Below, in pieces: positions 19,374 through 28,357 of a stretch of 64,000 nt of DNA. The translations under genes were made by a program, and so were the position numbers. The stretch's first letter is position 1; the number at the start of each line of letters is the position of its first letter. The notes under the pieces were generated by a model. It made no database searches. It was not told the DNA's origin and was given only the letters and a program-made list of their open reading frames with translations. Source of the stretch: Paractinoplanes bogorensis (GTDB lineage Bacteria; Actinomycetota; Actinomycetes; Mycobacteriales; Micromonosporaceae); NCBI RefSeq assembly GCF_018829635.1, contig NZ_JAHKKG010000003.1, positions 124,001 through 188,000 of the forward strand. Reading direction: 5' to 3'.

Positions 19374-20120
19374 GTGCCGAACCCCGCTCTCGAGGCCGCC
19401 GCCCAGCTCGGGCCCTACTTCGCGTGGGAGCCGCGTGTCGCCGGCGACGGGTGGCGTCCGCTGGCCGAGCTGCTCGATCCGGCCGTGGTGGCCGAGCGGG
19501 TGACCGCCGGGCAGCGCGTGCTCATGCGCATGTCCGGCCTCGGCGCCGACGAGATCGGCGAGCGCGTGGTCGCGTCCACGATCTTCCTCGGCCTGGCCTC
19601 GCGGCTGGTGTCGCCGTTGCTGGCCGCGGCCGCGCTGACCGGCGAGCTGCCCGCGGCCGATCCGGCGCGGCTGTGGTGGCGTCCGGTCGAGGGCGGCCCG
19701 ATGCCGATCGCCTACGACCCGCTCGAAACGTCCACTTCCTTCTCCCGTACGGCGATAGACCAGCTCACCGCCCCGATCCTGGAGACCTTCCAGGCCCGGT
19801 ACACGTTGTCGCCCCAGGTGCTGTGGGGCAACGTGGCGTCGGCCCTGGGCGGCGCCGCCGGCATGATCGCCGACAACGCCTCCGCGCCGGCCGCCGAGCG
19901 GGCCGCCGCTCTGGTCGACGCGGCACTCGCCCGGCCGCCGCTGCTCGGAAGGGCCACCCTGACGCGGCCCGACCCGGCCCGGCCGCGCTGGTTCCTGACC
20001 CGTCGGAACTGCTGCCTCTACTACCGAATCCCGGGCGGCGGAACCTGCGGCGACTGCGTGCTGGTCCCCGACCACGAGCGGCGCCAACACTGGCAGCGGG
20101 TCCTGAGCCGTTTCACCTGA
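19374..20120 (+). CDS. FhuF-like (2Fe-2S) ferric reductase protein
   Basis: A 248-residue protein ending in the FhuF iron-sulfur motif. Two adjacent Cys in RRNCCLYYR and two in TCGDC make the Cys-Cys...Cys-x2-Cys pattern that binds a [2Fe-2S] cluster in FhuF-type siderophore-iron reductases. The middle contains LRLSP-like helical segments with no other cofactor motif. In known members the protein reduces ferric iron from imported siderophores in the cytoplasm. No siderophore importer is adjacent, although an iron-box-linked ABC transporter lies about 30 kb away. A degraded copy of its last 70-80 bases occurs at 21002-21071. Confidence 0.85.
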   Translation: MPNPALEAAAQLGPYFAWEPRVAGDGWRPLAELLDPAVVAERVTAGQRVLMRMSGLGADEIGERVVASTIFLGLASRLVSPLLAAAALTGELPAADPARLWWRPVEGGPMPIAYDPLETSTSFSRTAIDQLTAPILETFQARYTLSPQVLWGNVASALGGAAGMIADNASAPAAERAAALVDAALARPPLLGRATLTRPDPARPRWFLTRRNCCLYYRIPGGGTCGDCVLVPDHERRQHWQRVLSRFT

Positions 20121-20137
20121 CCGCTTTCCAAGCGGTC
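20119..20137 (+). terminator. Hairpin terminator between convergent genes
   Basis: GACCGCTT (20119-20126) and AAGCGGTC (20130-20137) form a perfect 8-bp stem with a TCC loop, starting inside the FhuF-like stop codon. It lies between two convergent genes. Confidence 0.6.
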
Positions 20138-20159
20138 GCTTCCTCGCTCGTCGCTTTCC

Positions 20160-20984
20160 TCACGAGCACTGGGTAACGAACGCTGCAGCTTCGAATCGCT
20201 GGGCGGCGATGTCCGCGGGCCGCATCACCCAGTAGAGGCTGCCGCAGTCGCCCCACATCATGTCGGCGTCGTCATCGGAGTCGATCTGCATGAGGGATGT
20301 CCACCGCCGGGCTTCGTCGTGCAGGGCTGGTTCGGAGCGTCCACCGAGGCGTCGCTGCGCCACGTCGACTTCGACGGAGCCCTGCACCGGACGGGCGTAT
20401 CCGCCGACGTAGTGCCGTGGTTGATCGAGCTGCTCCGCCATCTCGATGCGAAAGTCGTCGCACCGGTAGAGATCGGCCATGAACTCCTGGTCGGCGGCCG
20501 ACAGCTCCGCCACGGCCCGCTTCAGGGCGGGGTGGTCCCAGCCCGGTTCGGTCGCGACGAGTTCAGCGGCCAGGTCGACTGCGGGGTAGGCCGGGGCCTC
20601 GGGTTCGGCTCGCTCACTCGTCGCCGTCCCCGTCGGCACCGACACGACGGCAGCCGCCGACGAGGACGGCTCCCGATAGAAGAACAACAGGGTGCCGTGA
20701 GCCGGCAACGGTATGTCCAAGCTGGTCACGGGAAGCCGGCTCAGGTCGATACCCGCGACGAAGCCGAGCGGTAGTCCCGCCGGCGATTGTGGCCAAGGCA
20801 TGCTGTCCGGCAGCGACGGCGATCCGCCCAGCTGCCCGACAACCTGTTCGCCTGGTCGGGCCAGCCGCAACCGGACCGCGGGCCGAAGCAGTCCGATCCA
20901 GACATCCACTACGGCCGGCGGCAGCGTCGCACGCGCCACCGCAATCAGCGCCGCCGCATTCGACATCGATTCCGAGATCCCCAC
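20160..20984 (-). CDS. DUF1963 (YwqG-like) protein
   Basis: A 274-residue DUF1963 family protein. The conserved C-terminal block QIDSDDDADMMWGDCGSLYW (from about residue 226), followed by MRPADIAAQRFE, is diagnostic for YwqG-like proteins. An internal hydrophilic Ser/Thr/Glu-rich segment near residues 105-130 looks like a linker. Function is unknown for the family; members are often found in variable regions. The start codon is GTG at 20984, with an alternative ATG at 20966; neither has a good ribosome binding site. It lies between the FhuF-like gene and a remnant of that gene's 3' end, suggesting insertion with local duplication. Confidence 0.8.
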   Translation of the reverse strand: MGISESMSNAAALIAVARATLPPAVVDVWIGLLRPAVRLRLARPGEQVVGQLGGSPSLPDSMPWPQSPAGLPLGFVAGIDLSRLPVTSLDIPLPAHGTLLFFYREPSSSAAAVVSVPTGTATSERAEPEAPAYPAVDLAAELVATEPGWDHPALKRAVAELSAADQEFMADLYRCDDFRIEMAEQLDQPRHYVGGYARPVQGSVEVDVAQRRLGGRSEPALHDEARRWTSLMQIDSDDDADMMWGDCGSLYWVMRPADIAAQRFEAAAFVTQCS

Positions 20985-21001
20985 GGCGGCATTTTGTCAG
21001 C

Positions 21002-21071
21002 CGCGGCACCTGCGTGCGGATCCCCGGCCACGAACGGCCGTCGGCACTGGCAACGCGTTCTGCACCGCTGA
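21002..21071 (+). pseudogene. Degraded copy of the FhuF-like gene 3' end
   Basis: This stretch aligns with the last 80 or so bases of the FhuF-like gene at 19374-20120. Matching blocks encode GTC, then a VPDHER-like VRIPGHER, then HWQRVL, and it ends with a TGA. Relative to the intact gene it lacks about 9 bases over the GDC codons, has a one-base insertion that shifts the frame after HER, and lacks about 6 bases before the stop. It is clearly non-functional. Confidence 0.65.
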
Positions 21072-21126
21072 TTCGGTTCTGGCAGCACAGCCGGCAACTC
21101 GGATGTTCAGACTGCGGAGTTCGAAC

Positions 21127-21675
21127 TCACACGATTTCCGGGGTTGAGGCCAGGAGCCAGGCGAGCGGCTGAGGTCCAGCCGGGTCAGGCTCGTATCCCG
21201 TGGTTTCATTGAGGACGTAGCGGTCCACTGTCGCTCCACCGTCACGCTCGACGATCCAATACCGCGGAATGCCGGCCTTCGCGTACTCGGCCTTCTTGGT
21301 GATCCGGTCGACGACCTCGGACCCGCTCGAGACCACTTCGACGGCGAGAAGAAGCCCCGACGTGCCGGCATAACTGGACCGGGCACGACGAGGCGGCATG
21401 CCTCTGGCCCACACCGTCAGGTCAGGCACACGGCCGCCGCCGACGTCGATGCCGCAGTCGGCAGCGATCTGTTCGGCTTCGTAGCCGTGGCTCGCGAGCC
21501 AGAGAATCATGCGCATCACCAACAGCGCGTGTTCGGGGTCTGCGGGGGGCATGATCGACAGCACTCCCTCAGGACTCAGCTCGTATCGGTGATTCTCGTC
21601 GGCGGCGGCCATTCTTGCGACGTCGTTCAGGGTCACGTGCGTCGGCATGCTCGCGCCAAAGGCTTGAGCGCTCAC
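21127..21675 (-). CDS. Uma2-family (DUF820) restriction-endonuclease-like protein
   Basis: A 182-residue Uma2/DUF820 protein with a PD-(D/E)XK nuclease fold. Conserved features are MPPADPEHALLV near residue 42, VPDLTVWARG (the PD), LAVEVVSSGSEVVDRITKK (the ExV...K region) and YWIVERDG. The GTG at 21675 is chosen because GAGGGGG lies 6-7 bases upstream; an ATG at 21648 lacks such a site. Proteins of this family are abundant in actinomycetes and cyanobacteria and often lie near mobile DNA, but their role is undefined. It reads out of a 265-base divergent gap in front of tctC. Confidence 0.82.
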   Translation of the reverse strand: MSAQAFGASMPTHVTLNDVARMAAADENHRYELSPEGVLSIMPPADPEHALLVMRMILWLASHGYEAEQIAADCGIDVGGGRVPDLTVWARGMPPRRARSSYAGTSGLLLAVEVVSSGSEVVDRITKKAEYAKAGIPRYWIVERDGGATVDRYVLNETTGYEPDPAGPQPLAWLLASTPEIV

Positions 21676-21940
21676 CTTTGCCCCCTCGGCGATTCCGAAA
21701 GCTGTGCGCGGACCGGCTGTCGCCTCCAAGGTACCTGCCGACCAGCCGGATCGGTGGGGTGCGGTGTCGGCGGCGAAGGTGCGTGTCGACGCGGACTCGA
21801 GGCCGCTCCGCGATGCCGTGAACAAAAAGGCCTAAACGAACACCACGACCGTAAGGGTGACGTACGCCACTGTCGGCGGCAGCATCGGCGCAACACACGC
21901 GTAACGGTGCGGCAACGCGCCGATCTGAGGAGGACCGCTC

Positions 21941-22948
21941 GTGCGGACCAGGATTCTCACCGCGACCGCCGTCGCGGCTCTCATAGCTACCACGGCCACC
22001 GGCTGTCAAAAAGATACGGCCGGGGGCGGAAGCGCGTCGGGGACCTACCCGACCAAGACCCTGCAGCTCATGGTGCCGGCGGCTCCCGGTGGAGGCTGGG
22101 ATCTGACCGCCCGCACGATGCAGAAGACGATGACCGACGGCAAGTTGCTCGACCAGGCCGTCGAGGTCTACAACGTGACCGGCGCGGCGGGAACCATCGG
22201 GCTGGCCCAGCTCGTCTCCAAGAACCGGGGCGACGCCCACCACCTGATGGTCATGGGCCTGGTCATGGTCGGCGGGGTGGTGGCCAACAAGTCGCCGGTC
22301 AAGCTCGACCAGGTCACCCCGATCGCCACGCTGACCGCCGAGCAGGAGGTCGTCGTGGTGCCGGCGAACTCCAAGTACACGTCGCTCAAGCAGCTCATGG
22401 ACGACGCCAAGAGCAACCCGGCCTCGATCAACTGGGGCGGCGGCTCGGCCGGTGGCACCGACCAGATCCTGGTCGGGCTGCTGGCCAAGGCGGCCGGGGC
22501 CGACCCCAAGGCCATGAAGTACGTCGCCTACTCCGGAGGCGGCGAGGCGAAAGCGGCCCTGCTCGCCGGTGATCTGACCGCGGCGGTGTCCGGTCAGAGC
22601 GAGTTCAAGGACCTGGTGTCCGCGGGCAAGGTACGCGCCCTCGCCGTCTCCGGCGCCACCGGTGTGGACGTGGGTGAGGGTAAGCCCGCGCCGACCATCA
22701 AGGAGCAGGGTCTGGACGTCGAGCTGATGAACTGGCGCGGCGTGGTCGCCCCGCCCGGCATCAGCGACGGCGACAAGACCGCGGTCACCGCGTTCGTCGA
22801 CAAGCTGCACTCGTCGGCGGGCTGGACCGAGGCGCTCAAGACGCAGGGCTGGGAGGACTTCTACAAGAGCGGGGACGAGGCGGCGGCGTACTTCACCGCC
22901 GAGAACCAGCGCATCACGACCGTCCTGACTGAGATCGGCCTCGGCTAG
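21941..22948 (+). CDS. tctC: Tripartite tricarboxylate transporter substrate-binding lipoprotein
   Basis: A 335-residue extracytoplasmic binding protein of the TctC (Bug) family. The N-terminus is a lipoprotein signal ending in TATGC near residue 22, so it is probably anchored to the outer face of the membrane. Family motifs include LMVPAAPGGGWDLTAR near the mature N-terminus, NVTGAAGTIG and WGGGSAGGTDQ. It would capture a tricarboxylate such as citrate, or another carboxylate, for the TctAB membrane part encoded next. A strong AGGAGG ribosome binding site precedes the GTG start. It abuts tctB with no gap. Confidence 0.93.
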   Translation: MRTRILTATAVAALIATTATGCQKDTAGGGSASGTYPTKTLQLMVPAAPGGGWDLTARTMQKTMTDGKLLDQAVEVYNVTGAAGTIGLAQLVSKNRGDAHHLMVMGLVMVGGVVANKSPVKLDQVTPIATLTAEQEVVVVPANSKYTSLKQLMDDAKSNPASINWGGGSAGGTDQILVGLLAKAAGADPKAMKYVAYSGGGEAKAALLAGDLTAAVSGQSEFKDLVSAGKVRALAVSGATGVDVGEGKPAPTIKEQGLDVELMNWRGVVAPPGISDGDKTAVTAFVDKLHSSAGWTEALKTQGWEDFYKSGDEAAAYFTAENQRITTVLTEIGLG

Positions 22949-23530
22949 ATGTCGTCAGGAACCGAGCCGGTGCGGCAGGCTTCCCAGGGCCGCCGCACCG
23001 GCGTGGTGCTCGCCGCCGGCCTGCTGGTCGTCGGCGTTCTGCTGCTGTGGTCGGCCGCGACGGCCGAGGGCGACTTCGGTCTGCAGGGGCCGCGCCTGGC
23101 CCCGGTCGTGGTGACCGTCGCGTGGGTCGTGGCCGCCGCGTACTACTTGTTCACCGAGCTGCGACCGCGAGCCGACGCGCCCGGAACAGGGATCGCCGCG
23201 GAAGCGCCGGCCGACTCGACCGAGGAGGACGACCGCGAAGAGCCGGGCGAGCATGACCCCGAGGGCCACGAGCCCGGCGAGGCCGAGATCAAACCGGGCT
23301 GGCGAGCGCCTGCCGGCGTACTGGGAACGCTTGTCGGTTTTGCCATTGCTCTGGAATATGCCGGTTTCGTGGTCAGCGCCGCCCTCTTCATCGTGCTCAC
23401 CGCGCGGGTGCTCGGCAGCCGCCACCTGGTGCGTGACGTGATCGTGGCGATCGTCCTGCCGATCGCGATCTACCTGAGCTTCACCCGGCTGCTCGACATC
23501 TTCCTGCCGGCGGGGGTGTTCCCGCTGTGA
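22949..23530 (+). CDS. tctB: Tripartite tricarboxylate transporter small membrane subunit
   Basis: A 193-residue TctB-type subunit with four membrane segments (about residues 14-32, 45-63, 118-150 and 158-180). An acidic loop (residues about 78-110) contains [20 protein letters not shown]. The subunit has no known catalytic residues; it stabilises the large TctA permease. The start directly follows the tctC stop, and its own stop overlaps tctA by GTGA. Its place in the cluster makes the assignment firm despite low sequence conservation in this family. Confidence 0.9.
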   Translation: MSSGTEPVRQASQGRRTGVVLAAGLLVVGVLLLWSAATAEGDFGLQGPRLAPVVVTVAWVVAAAYYLFTELRPRADAPGTGIAAEAPADSTEEDDREEPGEHDPEGHEPGEAEIKPGWRAPAGVLGTLVGFAIALEYAGFVVSAALFIVLTARVLGSRHLVRDVIVAIVLPIAIYLSFTRLLDIFLPAGVFPL

Positions 23531-25062
23531 GCGAACTTCTCGGCGGATTCGCTACCGTCCTGCAGCCGGAATACCTGCTGTACGCGGCGATCGGCGTCAC
23601 CCTCGGCACGTTCGTCGGTGTGCTGCCCGGCATCGGACCGGCGCTCACCATCGCGCTGCTGTTGCCGGTCACGTTCAGCCTGGACGACCCGATCGGCACG
23701 TTCATCATGTTCGCCGGCATCTACTACGGCGCCATGTACGGCGGTTCCACCACGTCGATCCTGCTCAACACGCCGGGGGAGTCGGCCTCGGTCGCGACCG
23801 CCATCGAGGGCTATCAGATGGCCCGGCGGGGACGGGCCAAGGCGGCGCTGGCCACCGCGGCGATCGGGTCGTTCGTGGCCGGCACCATCTCGACGTTGCT
23901 GCTCAGCCTGTTCGCCCAGCCGGTGGCGAAACTGGCCACCACCTTCCGGGCCGCCGACTATTTCGCTCTGGCGCTGCTCGCGATGGTGGCGGTCACGGCG
24001 TTGGTCGGGCGTTCGCTCGTACGGGGAATGCTGTCCCTGATCTTCGGTCTGTTCCTCGGTGTCATCGGCATCGACGGGCTGACCGGGCAGGCGCGCTTCA
24101 CGTTCGGCACGATGGAGCTGCTCGAGGGCATCGACGTCGTGGTGGTGATCGTCGGGTTGTTCGCGATCGGCGAGACGCTGTACATCGCCAGTCGCATGCA
24201 CAGCCTGCCCGAACATGTGACGCCGATCGACACGGGTTCCTCGAAAACATGGCTCAGCAAGGATGACTGGCGCCGCTCGTGGGGTCCGTGGCTGCGCGGT
24301 ACGGCGGTCGGCTTCCCGTTCGGGGCGCTGCCGTCCGGGGGCGCCGACGTGCCGACGTTCCTGTCGTACACGTACGAGAAGCACCGCTCGAAGAACCGCG
24401 CCCAGTTCGGCAAGGGTGCGATCGAGGGTGTGGCCGGTCCCGAGGCGGCGAACAACGCGGCGTTCTCCGGCGTGCTGGTGCCGCTGCTGACCCTGGGCAT
24501 CCCGACCTCGGCCACGGCGGCGGTGATGCTGGCCGCGTTCCAGATCTTCAACCTGCAGCCCGGCCCGCAGCTGTTCGACCGTTCGCCCGAGCTGGTGTGG
24601 GCGCTGATCGCGTCGCTCTACGTCGGTAACGTGCTGCTGCTGGCACTGAACCTGCCGCTCATCCGGGTGTGGGTCAAGGTCCTGCAGATCCCCCGGCCGA
24701 TCCTGTACGCGGGCATCCTGGTCTTCGCCACACTCGGCGTCTACGCGGCGACGGGCAGCGTCAACCAGGTCTTCATCGCGTACGTCATCGGGGTCATCGG
24801 TTTCGGCATGCGCCACTTCGACTTCCCGATCGCACCGGTGATCCTGGGTCTGATCCTGGGCCCGATGATGGAGTTGCAGTTCCGCCGGGCGTTGCTGGTC
24901 TCGAACGGCGACCTGACCGTCTTCGTGTCGCGGCCGCTGACCGCGATCCTGCTGGCGTTGGTCGTGGTGGCGCTGGTCGTGCCCTACCTGCCGCGCATCG
25001 TCGCCCGCCTGCGTGGCCGCCCCGCCGAGACGAAGCGGCTGACCTTTGCGGAGGACGACTGA
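23527..25062 (+). CDS. tctA: Tripartite tricarboxylate transporter large permease
   Basis: A 511-residue permease with about twelve membrane helices. The family-specific motifs [20 protein letters not shown] near residues 34-53 and [19 protein letters not shown] near residues 72-90 are intact. A second copy of the theme, [16 protein letters not shown], occurs near residues 268-283, reflecting the internal duplication of TctA. It uses the ion gradient to bring in the ligand delivered by TctC. The GTG start overlaps the tctB stop. A perfect hairpin after the gene probably ends the operon. Confidence 0.95.
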   Translation: MSELLGGFATVLQPEYLLYAAIGVTLGTFVGVLPGIGPALTIALLLPVTFSLDDPIGTFIMFAGIYYGAMYGGSTTSILLNTPGESASVATAIEGYQMARRGRAKAALATAAIGSFVAGTISTLLLSLFAQPVAKLATTFRAADYFALALLAMVAVTALVGRSLVRGMLSLIFGLFLGVIGIDGLTGQARFTFGTMELLEGIDVVVVIVGLFAIGETLYIASRMHSLPEHVTPIDTGSSKTWLSKDDWRRSWGPWLRGTAVGFPFGALPSGGADVPTFLSYTYEKHRSKNRAQFGKGAIEGVAGPEAANNAAFSGVLVPLLTLGIPTSATAAVMLAAFQIFNLQPGPQLFDRSPELVWALIASLYVGNVLLLALNLPLIRVWVKVLQIPRPILYAGILVFATLGVYAATGSVNQVFIAYVIGVIGFGMRHFDFPIAPVILGLILGPMMELQFRRALLVSNGDLTVFVSRPLTAILLALVVVALVVPYLPRIVARLRGRPAETKRLTFAEDD

Positions 25063-25081
25063 GACCTTTGCTCCCGTACGC

Positions 25082-25110
25082 GGCACGGCCGTCCTCGAGG
25101 CGGCCGTGCC
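25082..25110 (+). terminator. Bidirectional hairpin terminator
   Basis: GGCACGGCCG (25082-25091) and CGGCCGTGCC (25101-25110) form a perfect 10-bp stem with a 9-base loop between convergent tctA and the second TctC gene. Confidence 0.75.
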
Positions 25111-25118
25111 TGCTCGGT

Positions 25119-26063
25119 CTAAGTGACGCCGAGGCGGTTCAGCACCCGGGCGACGCGCCGGCTCTCGTCGGCGATGAACGTCGCGAACGCGTCTCCGGCC
25201 AGATAAGCGTCGGTCCAGCCGAAGCGCTCGCGGGCGGCGGCCCAGTCCGGCGAAGCGGCCAGCTTGTCCGCCATCGACCGGAGCGCCCCCGCATCCGCCG
25301 CCGACAGCCCGGGCGGGGCGATGATCCCGCGCCAGTTGTTGACGACGATGTCGAAACCGGCTTCCCGGACGGTCGGCACCGCCACCCGCCCCACCGGATG
25401 CTCACTGGTCACGGCCAGGGCGCGGAGCTGGCCCGACTCGATCTGGTCGGCGTATTCGCTCAGCCCCGACATCGCGAACGCCACCTCCCGGCTCAGGATC
25501 GCGGCCAGCAGATCGCCGCCGCCGTCGTGCCGGGTGTAGGCGACCCGGGCCGGCGCGAGGCCGACCGCTTCGGCGAACAACATCGCGGCCAGATGATCGG
25601 GACCGCCCACGGCCGAGCCGCCGCCCACCCGGAGGCCGGGATCGGCGCGCCAGCCTTCGACGAGTTCGGCCAGGGATCCGTACGGCGAATCGCGATGGAC
25701 CACGACGATGGCCGGCTCCTGCACCAGGCGGCTGACCGGCGTGGTCTCGCCGAGCCGGGCGACCTGGCCGGAGGCGAGCTCGGCGCCGACCAGCCCGAGA
25801 CCCATCAACATGACGAGCCGGCCGTTGCCGTGCTCGTAGGCCAGCCGCCGCAGCCCGACCACACCGCTGGCGCCGGGCAGATTGAACACCTCGACCCCGC
25901 GGGCGATGCGCGACGCATCGAGGGCGCGGGCCAGCACCCGGGCGGTGATGTCGTAGCCGCTGCCGGGCGGGTTGGGGACCATCAGGCGCAGGCCGTCGTC
26001 GCTCTCGGCGCACCCGGCGAGAGTGGCCGCGAGGGCGCCGCCGAGCAGGGTCCGTCGTCGCAC
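25119..26063 (-). CDS. Second TctC-family binding lipoprotein, probably a sensing partner
   Basis: A 314-residue TctC (Bug) family lipoprotein. The signal begins with twin-Arg-like MRRRT and ends at LAGC near residue 17. Motifs parallel those of the first TctC: LMVPNPPGSGYDITAR, NLPGASGVVG and VGGGSAVGGPDH. The GTG start at 26063 has a strong AGGGAGGGG ribosome binding site. It has no TctA/TctB of its own and is divergent from a DcuS-type kinase gene, 78 bases apart. In other bacteria a TctC-type protein can interact with the sensor kinase of its regulatory system, so this copy may report ligand to the kinase. It could also feed the neighbouring TctAB. Confidence 0.85.
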   Translation of the reverse strand: MRRRTLLGGALAATLAGCAESDDGLRLMVPNPPGSGYDITARVLARALDASRIARGVEVFNLPGASGVVGLRRLAYEHGNGRLVMLMGLGLVGAELASGQVARLGETTPVSRLVQEPAIVVVHRDSPYGSLAELVEGWRADPGLRVGGGSAVGGPDHLAAMLFAEAVGLAPARVAYTRHDGGGDLLAAILSREVAFAMSGLSEYADQIESGQLRALAVTSEHPVGRVAVPTVREAGFDIVVNNWRGIIAPPGLSAADAGALRSMADKLAASPDWAAARERFGWTDAYLAGDAFATFIADESRRVARVLNRLGVT

Positions 26064-26141
26064 CGCCCGCCCCTCCCTCTTGCGTTCACCGACCGGAAAC
26101 ATTTTGCTGTGGGACGCTACCCCTTCCCCTGGAGGTCTGCC

Positions 26142-27686
26142 GTGCGGCATCGCCTGTCGTTCGCCGGTCAGCTGCTGCTCCTGCAACTGGCGATCGTGCT
26201 GCTCGTCGTGGGCGCGGTCGCCGCGGTGTCGATCGCCGAGGCCGACGCGAGTTTCCGGCGCGTCGAGGGGGAGCGCCTGCGCTCGGTCGGCGAGAACACC
26301 GCGATCAACCGGACCGTACGGCTGGGCCTGGGGAATCCTCTCGGTCGCGAGGCTCTGGAAACCGTCGCCGAGAGCGCCCGCGCCGTGTCCGGGGCCTCCT
26401 ACGTGCTGGTCACCGACGCGGCCGGCACGATCGTGACCGGGCCCGACGCCGGTCGCAGCGCCCCGCTCGGCACCAGCACCGGGCTGACCGGCCGGTCGTG
26501 GGTCGGCGTGATCTCCGACGGCGGCAAATCCCTCGCGGCCCACGTGCCCGTGCTCGACGAGCAGACCGGTAGCTTCATCGGCCTGATCATCGTGGGCCGC
26601 GTCTATCCCACGCTGATCGACCAGCTCGGCACGGCCGTCGCCAACCTGCTGACGTACCTGGTCCTGGGTCTGGCCCTGGGCGCCGGGGGCTCGCTGCTGC
26701 TGGCCCGCCGGGTCAAGCGGCAGACCCTGGGTCTGGAACCGCGCGAGATCGCCGGCCTGGTCGAGCACCGCGAGGCGATGCTGCACGGCATCAAGGAGGG
26801 CGTGATCGGCACCGACCCGGCGCACCGCGTGACGCTGGCCAACGACGAGGCCATCCGGCTGCTCGGCATGCCCACCGACCTGGTCGGCCGTTCCCTCGAG
26901 GAGCAACGCCTCGAACCGGCCCTGCTCGACGTGCTGACCGGCCGCTCGTCCGGCGTCGACCAGGTGGTGCTCAGCGACGACCGCGTGGTCGTGCTCAACC
27001 GGCAGCCGGTGGTGCTGCGGGACCGTACGGTCGGCTCGGTGACCACGCTCCGCGACCGCACCGAGCTCACCGCGCTGCGCCGCGAACTCGACGTCAGCCG
27101 GCACACCACCGACACGCTCCGGGCGCAGGCCCACGAGTTCGTCAACCGGCTGCACACCATCGCCGGCCTGGTCGAACTGGGCGAGCATGAGGAGGTGGTC
27201 CGCTACATCACGCGTACGAGCGAACTGCATGAAAGCCTCGACCGCGAGGTCACCGAAGTGGTCGGCGACACCGCGCTGGCCGCCCTGCTGATCGCCAAGG
27301 CCAGCCTGGCCGGCGAGCAGGGCGTGACCCTGTCGATCGGCGACGGCACCGACCTGCCCGCGGTGAGCGACCGCCTGTCGGCCGACCTGGTCACGGTGGT
27401 CGGCAACCTGGTCGACAACGCGTTCGACGCGGTGCAGCCTGGTGGTGCGATTTCCGTTACCGTACGGGCCGACGAGCGCGAGGTGATCGTGACCGTCACC
27501 GACAGCGGGCCCGGCGTGCCGCCCGCCCTCGCGCAGCGGATCTTCCAGCAGGGCTATTCGACCAAGGACGAGAAGCAGGGCCACCACGGTCTGGGGCTGG
27601 CGATGATCCGCCTGATCTGCGCTCACCGGGGCGGCTCGGTCGAGGTGTCCGGTTCGACGTTCACCGCCCGCCTGGGCATCTCATGA
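26142..27686 (+). CDS. DcuS/CitA-type sensor histidine kinase
   Basis: A 514-residue membrane kinase of the carboxylate-sensing family. A first span (residues about 10-30) and a second (about 167-190) enclose an extracytoplasmic cache-type sensor domain of about 135 residues. A cytoplasmic PAS domain (about 210-310) follows. The dimerisation box HEFVNRLHTIAGLVELG near residue 331 has the phosphorylated His, and the ATPase domain shows NLVDNAFDAV, DSGPGVP and HHGLGLAMI. The GTG start has a GGAGG site 6 bases upstream. It overlaps the response regulator by ATGA. Context with two TctC proteins and TctAB points to tricarboxylate sensing. Confidence 0.93.
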   Translation: MRHRLSFAGQLLLLQLAIVLLVVGAVAAVSIAEADASFRRVEGERLRSVGENTAINRTVRLGLGNPLGREALETVAESARAVSGASYVLVTDAAGTIVTGPDAGRSAPLGTSTGLTGRSWVGVISDGGKSLAAHVPVLDEQTGSFIGLIIVGRVYPTLIDQLGTAVANLLTYLVLGLALGAGGSLLLARRVKRQTLGLEPREIAGLVEHREAMLHGIKEGVIGTDPAHRVTLANDEAIRLLGMPTDLVGRSLEEQRLEPALLDVLTGRSSGVDQVVLSDDRVVVLNRQPVVLRDRTVGSVTTLRDRTELTALRRELDVSRHTTDTLRAQAHEFVNRLHTIAGLVELGEHEEVVRYITRTSELHESLDREVTEVVGDTALAALLIAKASLAGEQGVTLSIGDGTDLPAVSDRLSADLVTVVGNLVDNAFDAVQPGGAISVTVRADEREVIVTVTDSGPGVPPALAQRIFQQGYSTKDEKQGHHGLGLAMIRLICAHRGGSVEVSGSTFTARLGIS

Positions 27687-28357
27687 TCCGCGTCCTGGTC
27701 GTCGACGACGACTTCATGGTGGCCCGGGTGCATCGCGGCTTCGTCGACCGGATCCCCGGCTTCACCACGGTCGGCGTGGTGCACACCGGCGCCGACGCCC
27801 TCACCCGGATCGAGGAGCTGCGCCCCGACCTGGTGCTGCTGGACATCTACCTACCGGATCTGAGCGGCCTCGAGGTGCTGCGCCGCCTGCGCGAGACCGG
27901 CGACGGCGAGGGCCCCGACGTCCTCGCGGTGACCGCCGCGCGCGACGTCTCCACCGTGCGGACGGCCCTGCACGGGGGAGTGGTCCACTACGTCCTGAAG
28001 CCGTTCACCTTCGACGTCCTGCGCGACCGTCTCGAGCGTTACGCCGCCGCGTACGGCCGCCTGGCCGGCTCGACCGACGTCGACCAGGCCGGGGTCGACG
28101 ACTTGTTCGTGGCCCTGCGCACGACGAACGCCCCGTTGCCGAAGGGCCTGACCGCCGACACGTCCGCCCTGATCGCCGAAGCCATGCGAGCCAGCGACGC
28201 CGACCTCTCCGCCTCGGAGTGCGCCGAGCGCATCGGCCTGTCGCGGGTCAGCACCCGCCGCTACCTGGAGCACTTCGTCACGGCGGGCAAGGCCGAGGTG
28301 CGTTTACGGTACGGGTCGGCGGGGCGCCCGCAACGCCGCTACCGCTGGATCGGCTGA
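27683..28357 (+). CDS. DcuR/CitB-type response regulator
   Basis: A 224-residue response regulator. The receiver domain has VVDDDFMVARVH near the start, the phosphoacceptor Asp in LVLLDIYLPDLSG near residue 54, and the conserved Lys in YVLKPFTFDVL near residue 103. The C-terminal DNA-binding part (about 150-224) has the helix-turn-helix ECAERIGLSRVSTRRYLEHF typical of CitB/DcuR. It would activate tricarboxylate uptake genes when phosphorylated by the overlapping kinase. Its stop and the next gene's start overlap as TGATG. Confidence 0.93.
   Translation: MIRVLVVDDDFMVARVHRGFVDRIPGFTTVGVVHTGADALTRIEELRPDLVLLDIYLPDLSGLEVLRRLRETGDGEGPDVLAVTAARDVSTVRTALHGGVVHYVLKPFTFDVLRDRLERYAAAYGRLAGSTDVDQAGVDDLFVALRTTNAPLPKGLTADTSALIAEAMRASDADLSASECAERIGLSRVSTRRYLEHFVTAGKAEVRLRYGSAGRPQRRYRWIG

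Noticed and set aside
26064..26141. Possible riboswitch in the divergent region before the sensor kinase
   Set aside because: Only 78 bases and no conserved riboswitch core or clear stem arrangement; a plain divergent promoter is sufficient.
25119..27626. 835-codon minus-strand frame as a TctC fusion
   Set aside because: The first 521 codons are opposite the sensor kinase and lack motifs. A lipoprotein signal with a strong ribosome binding site begins at 26063.
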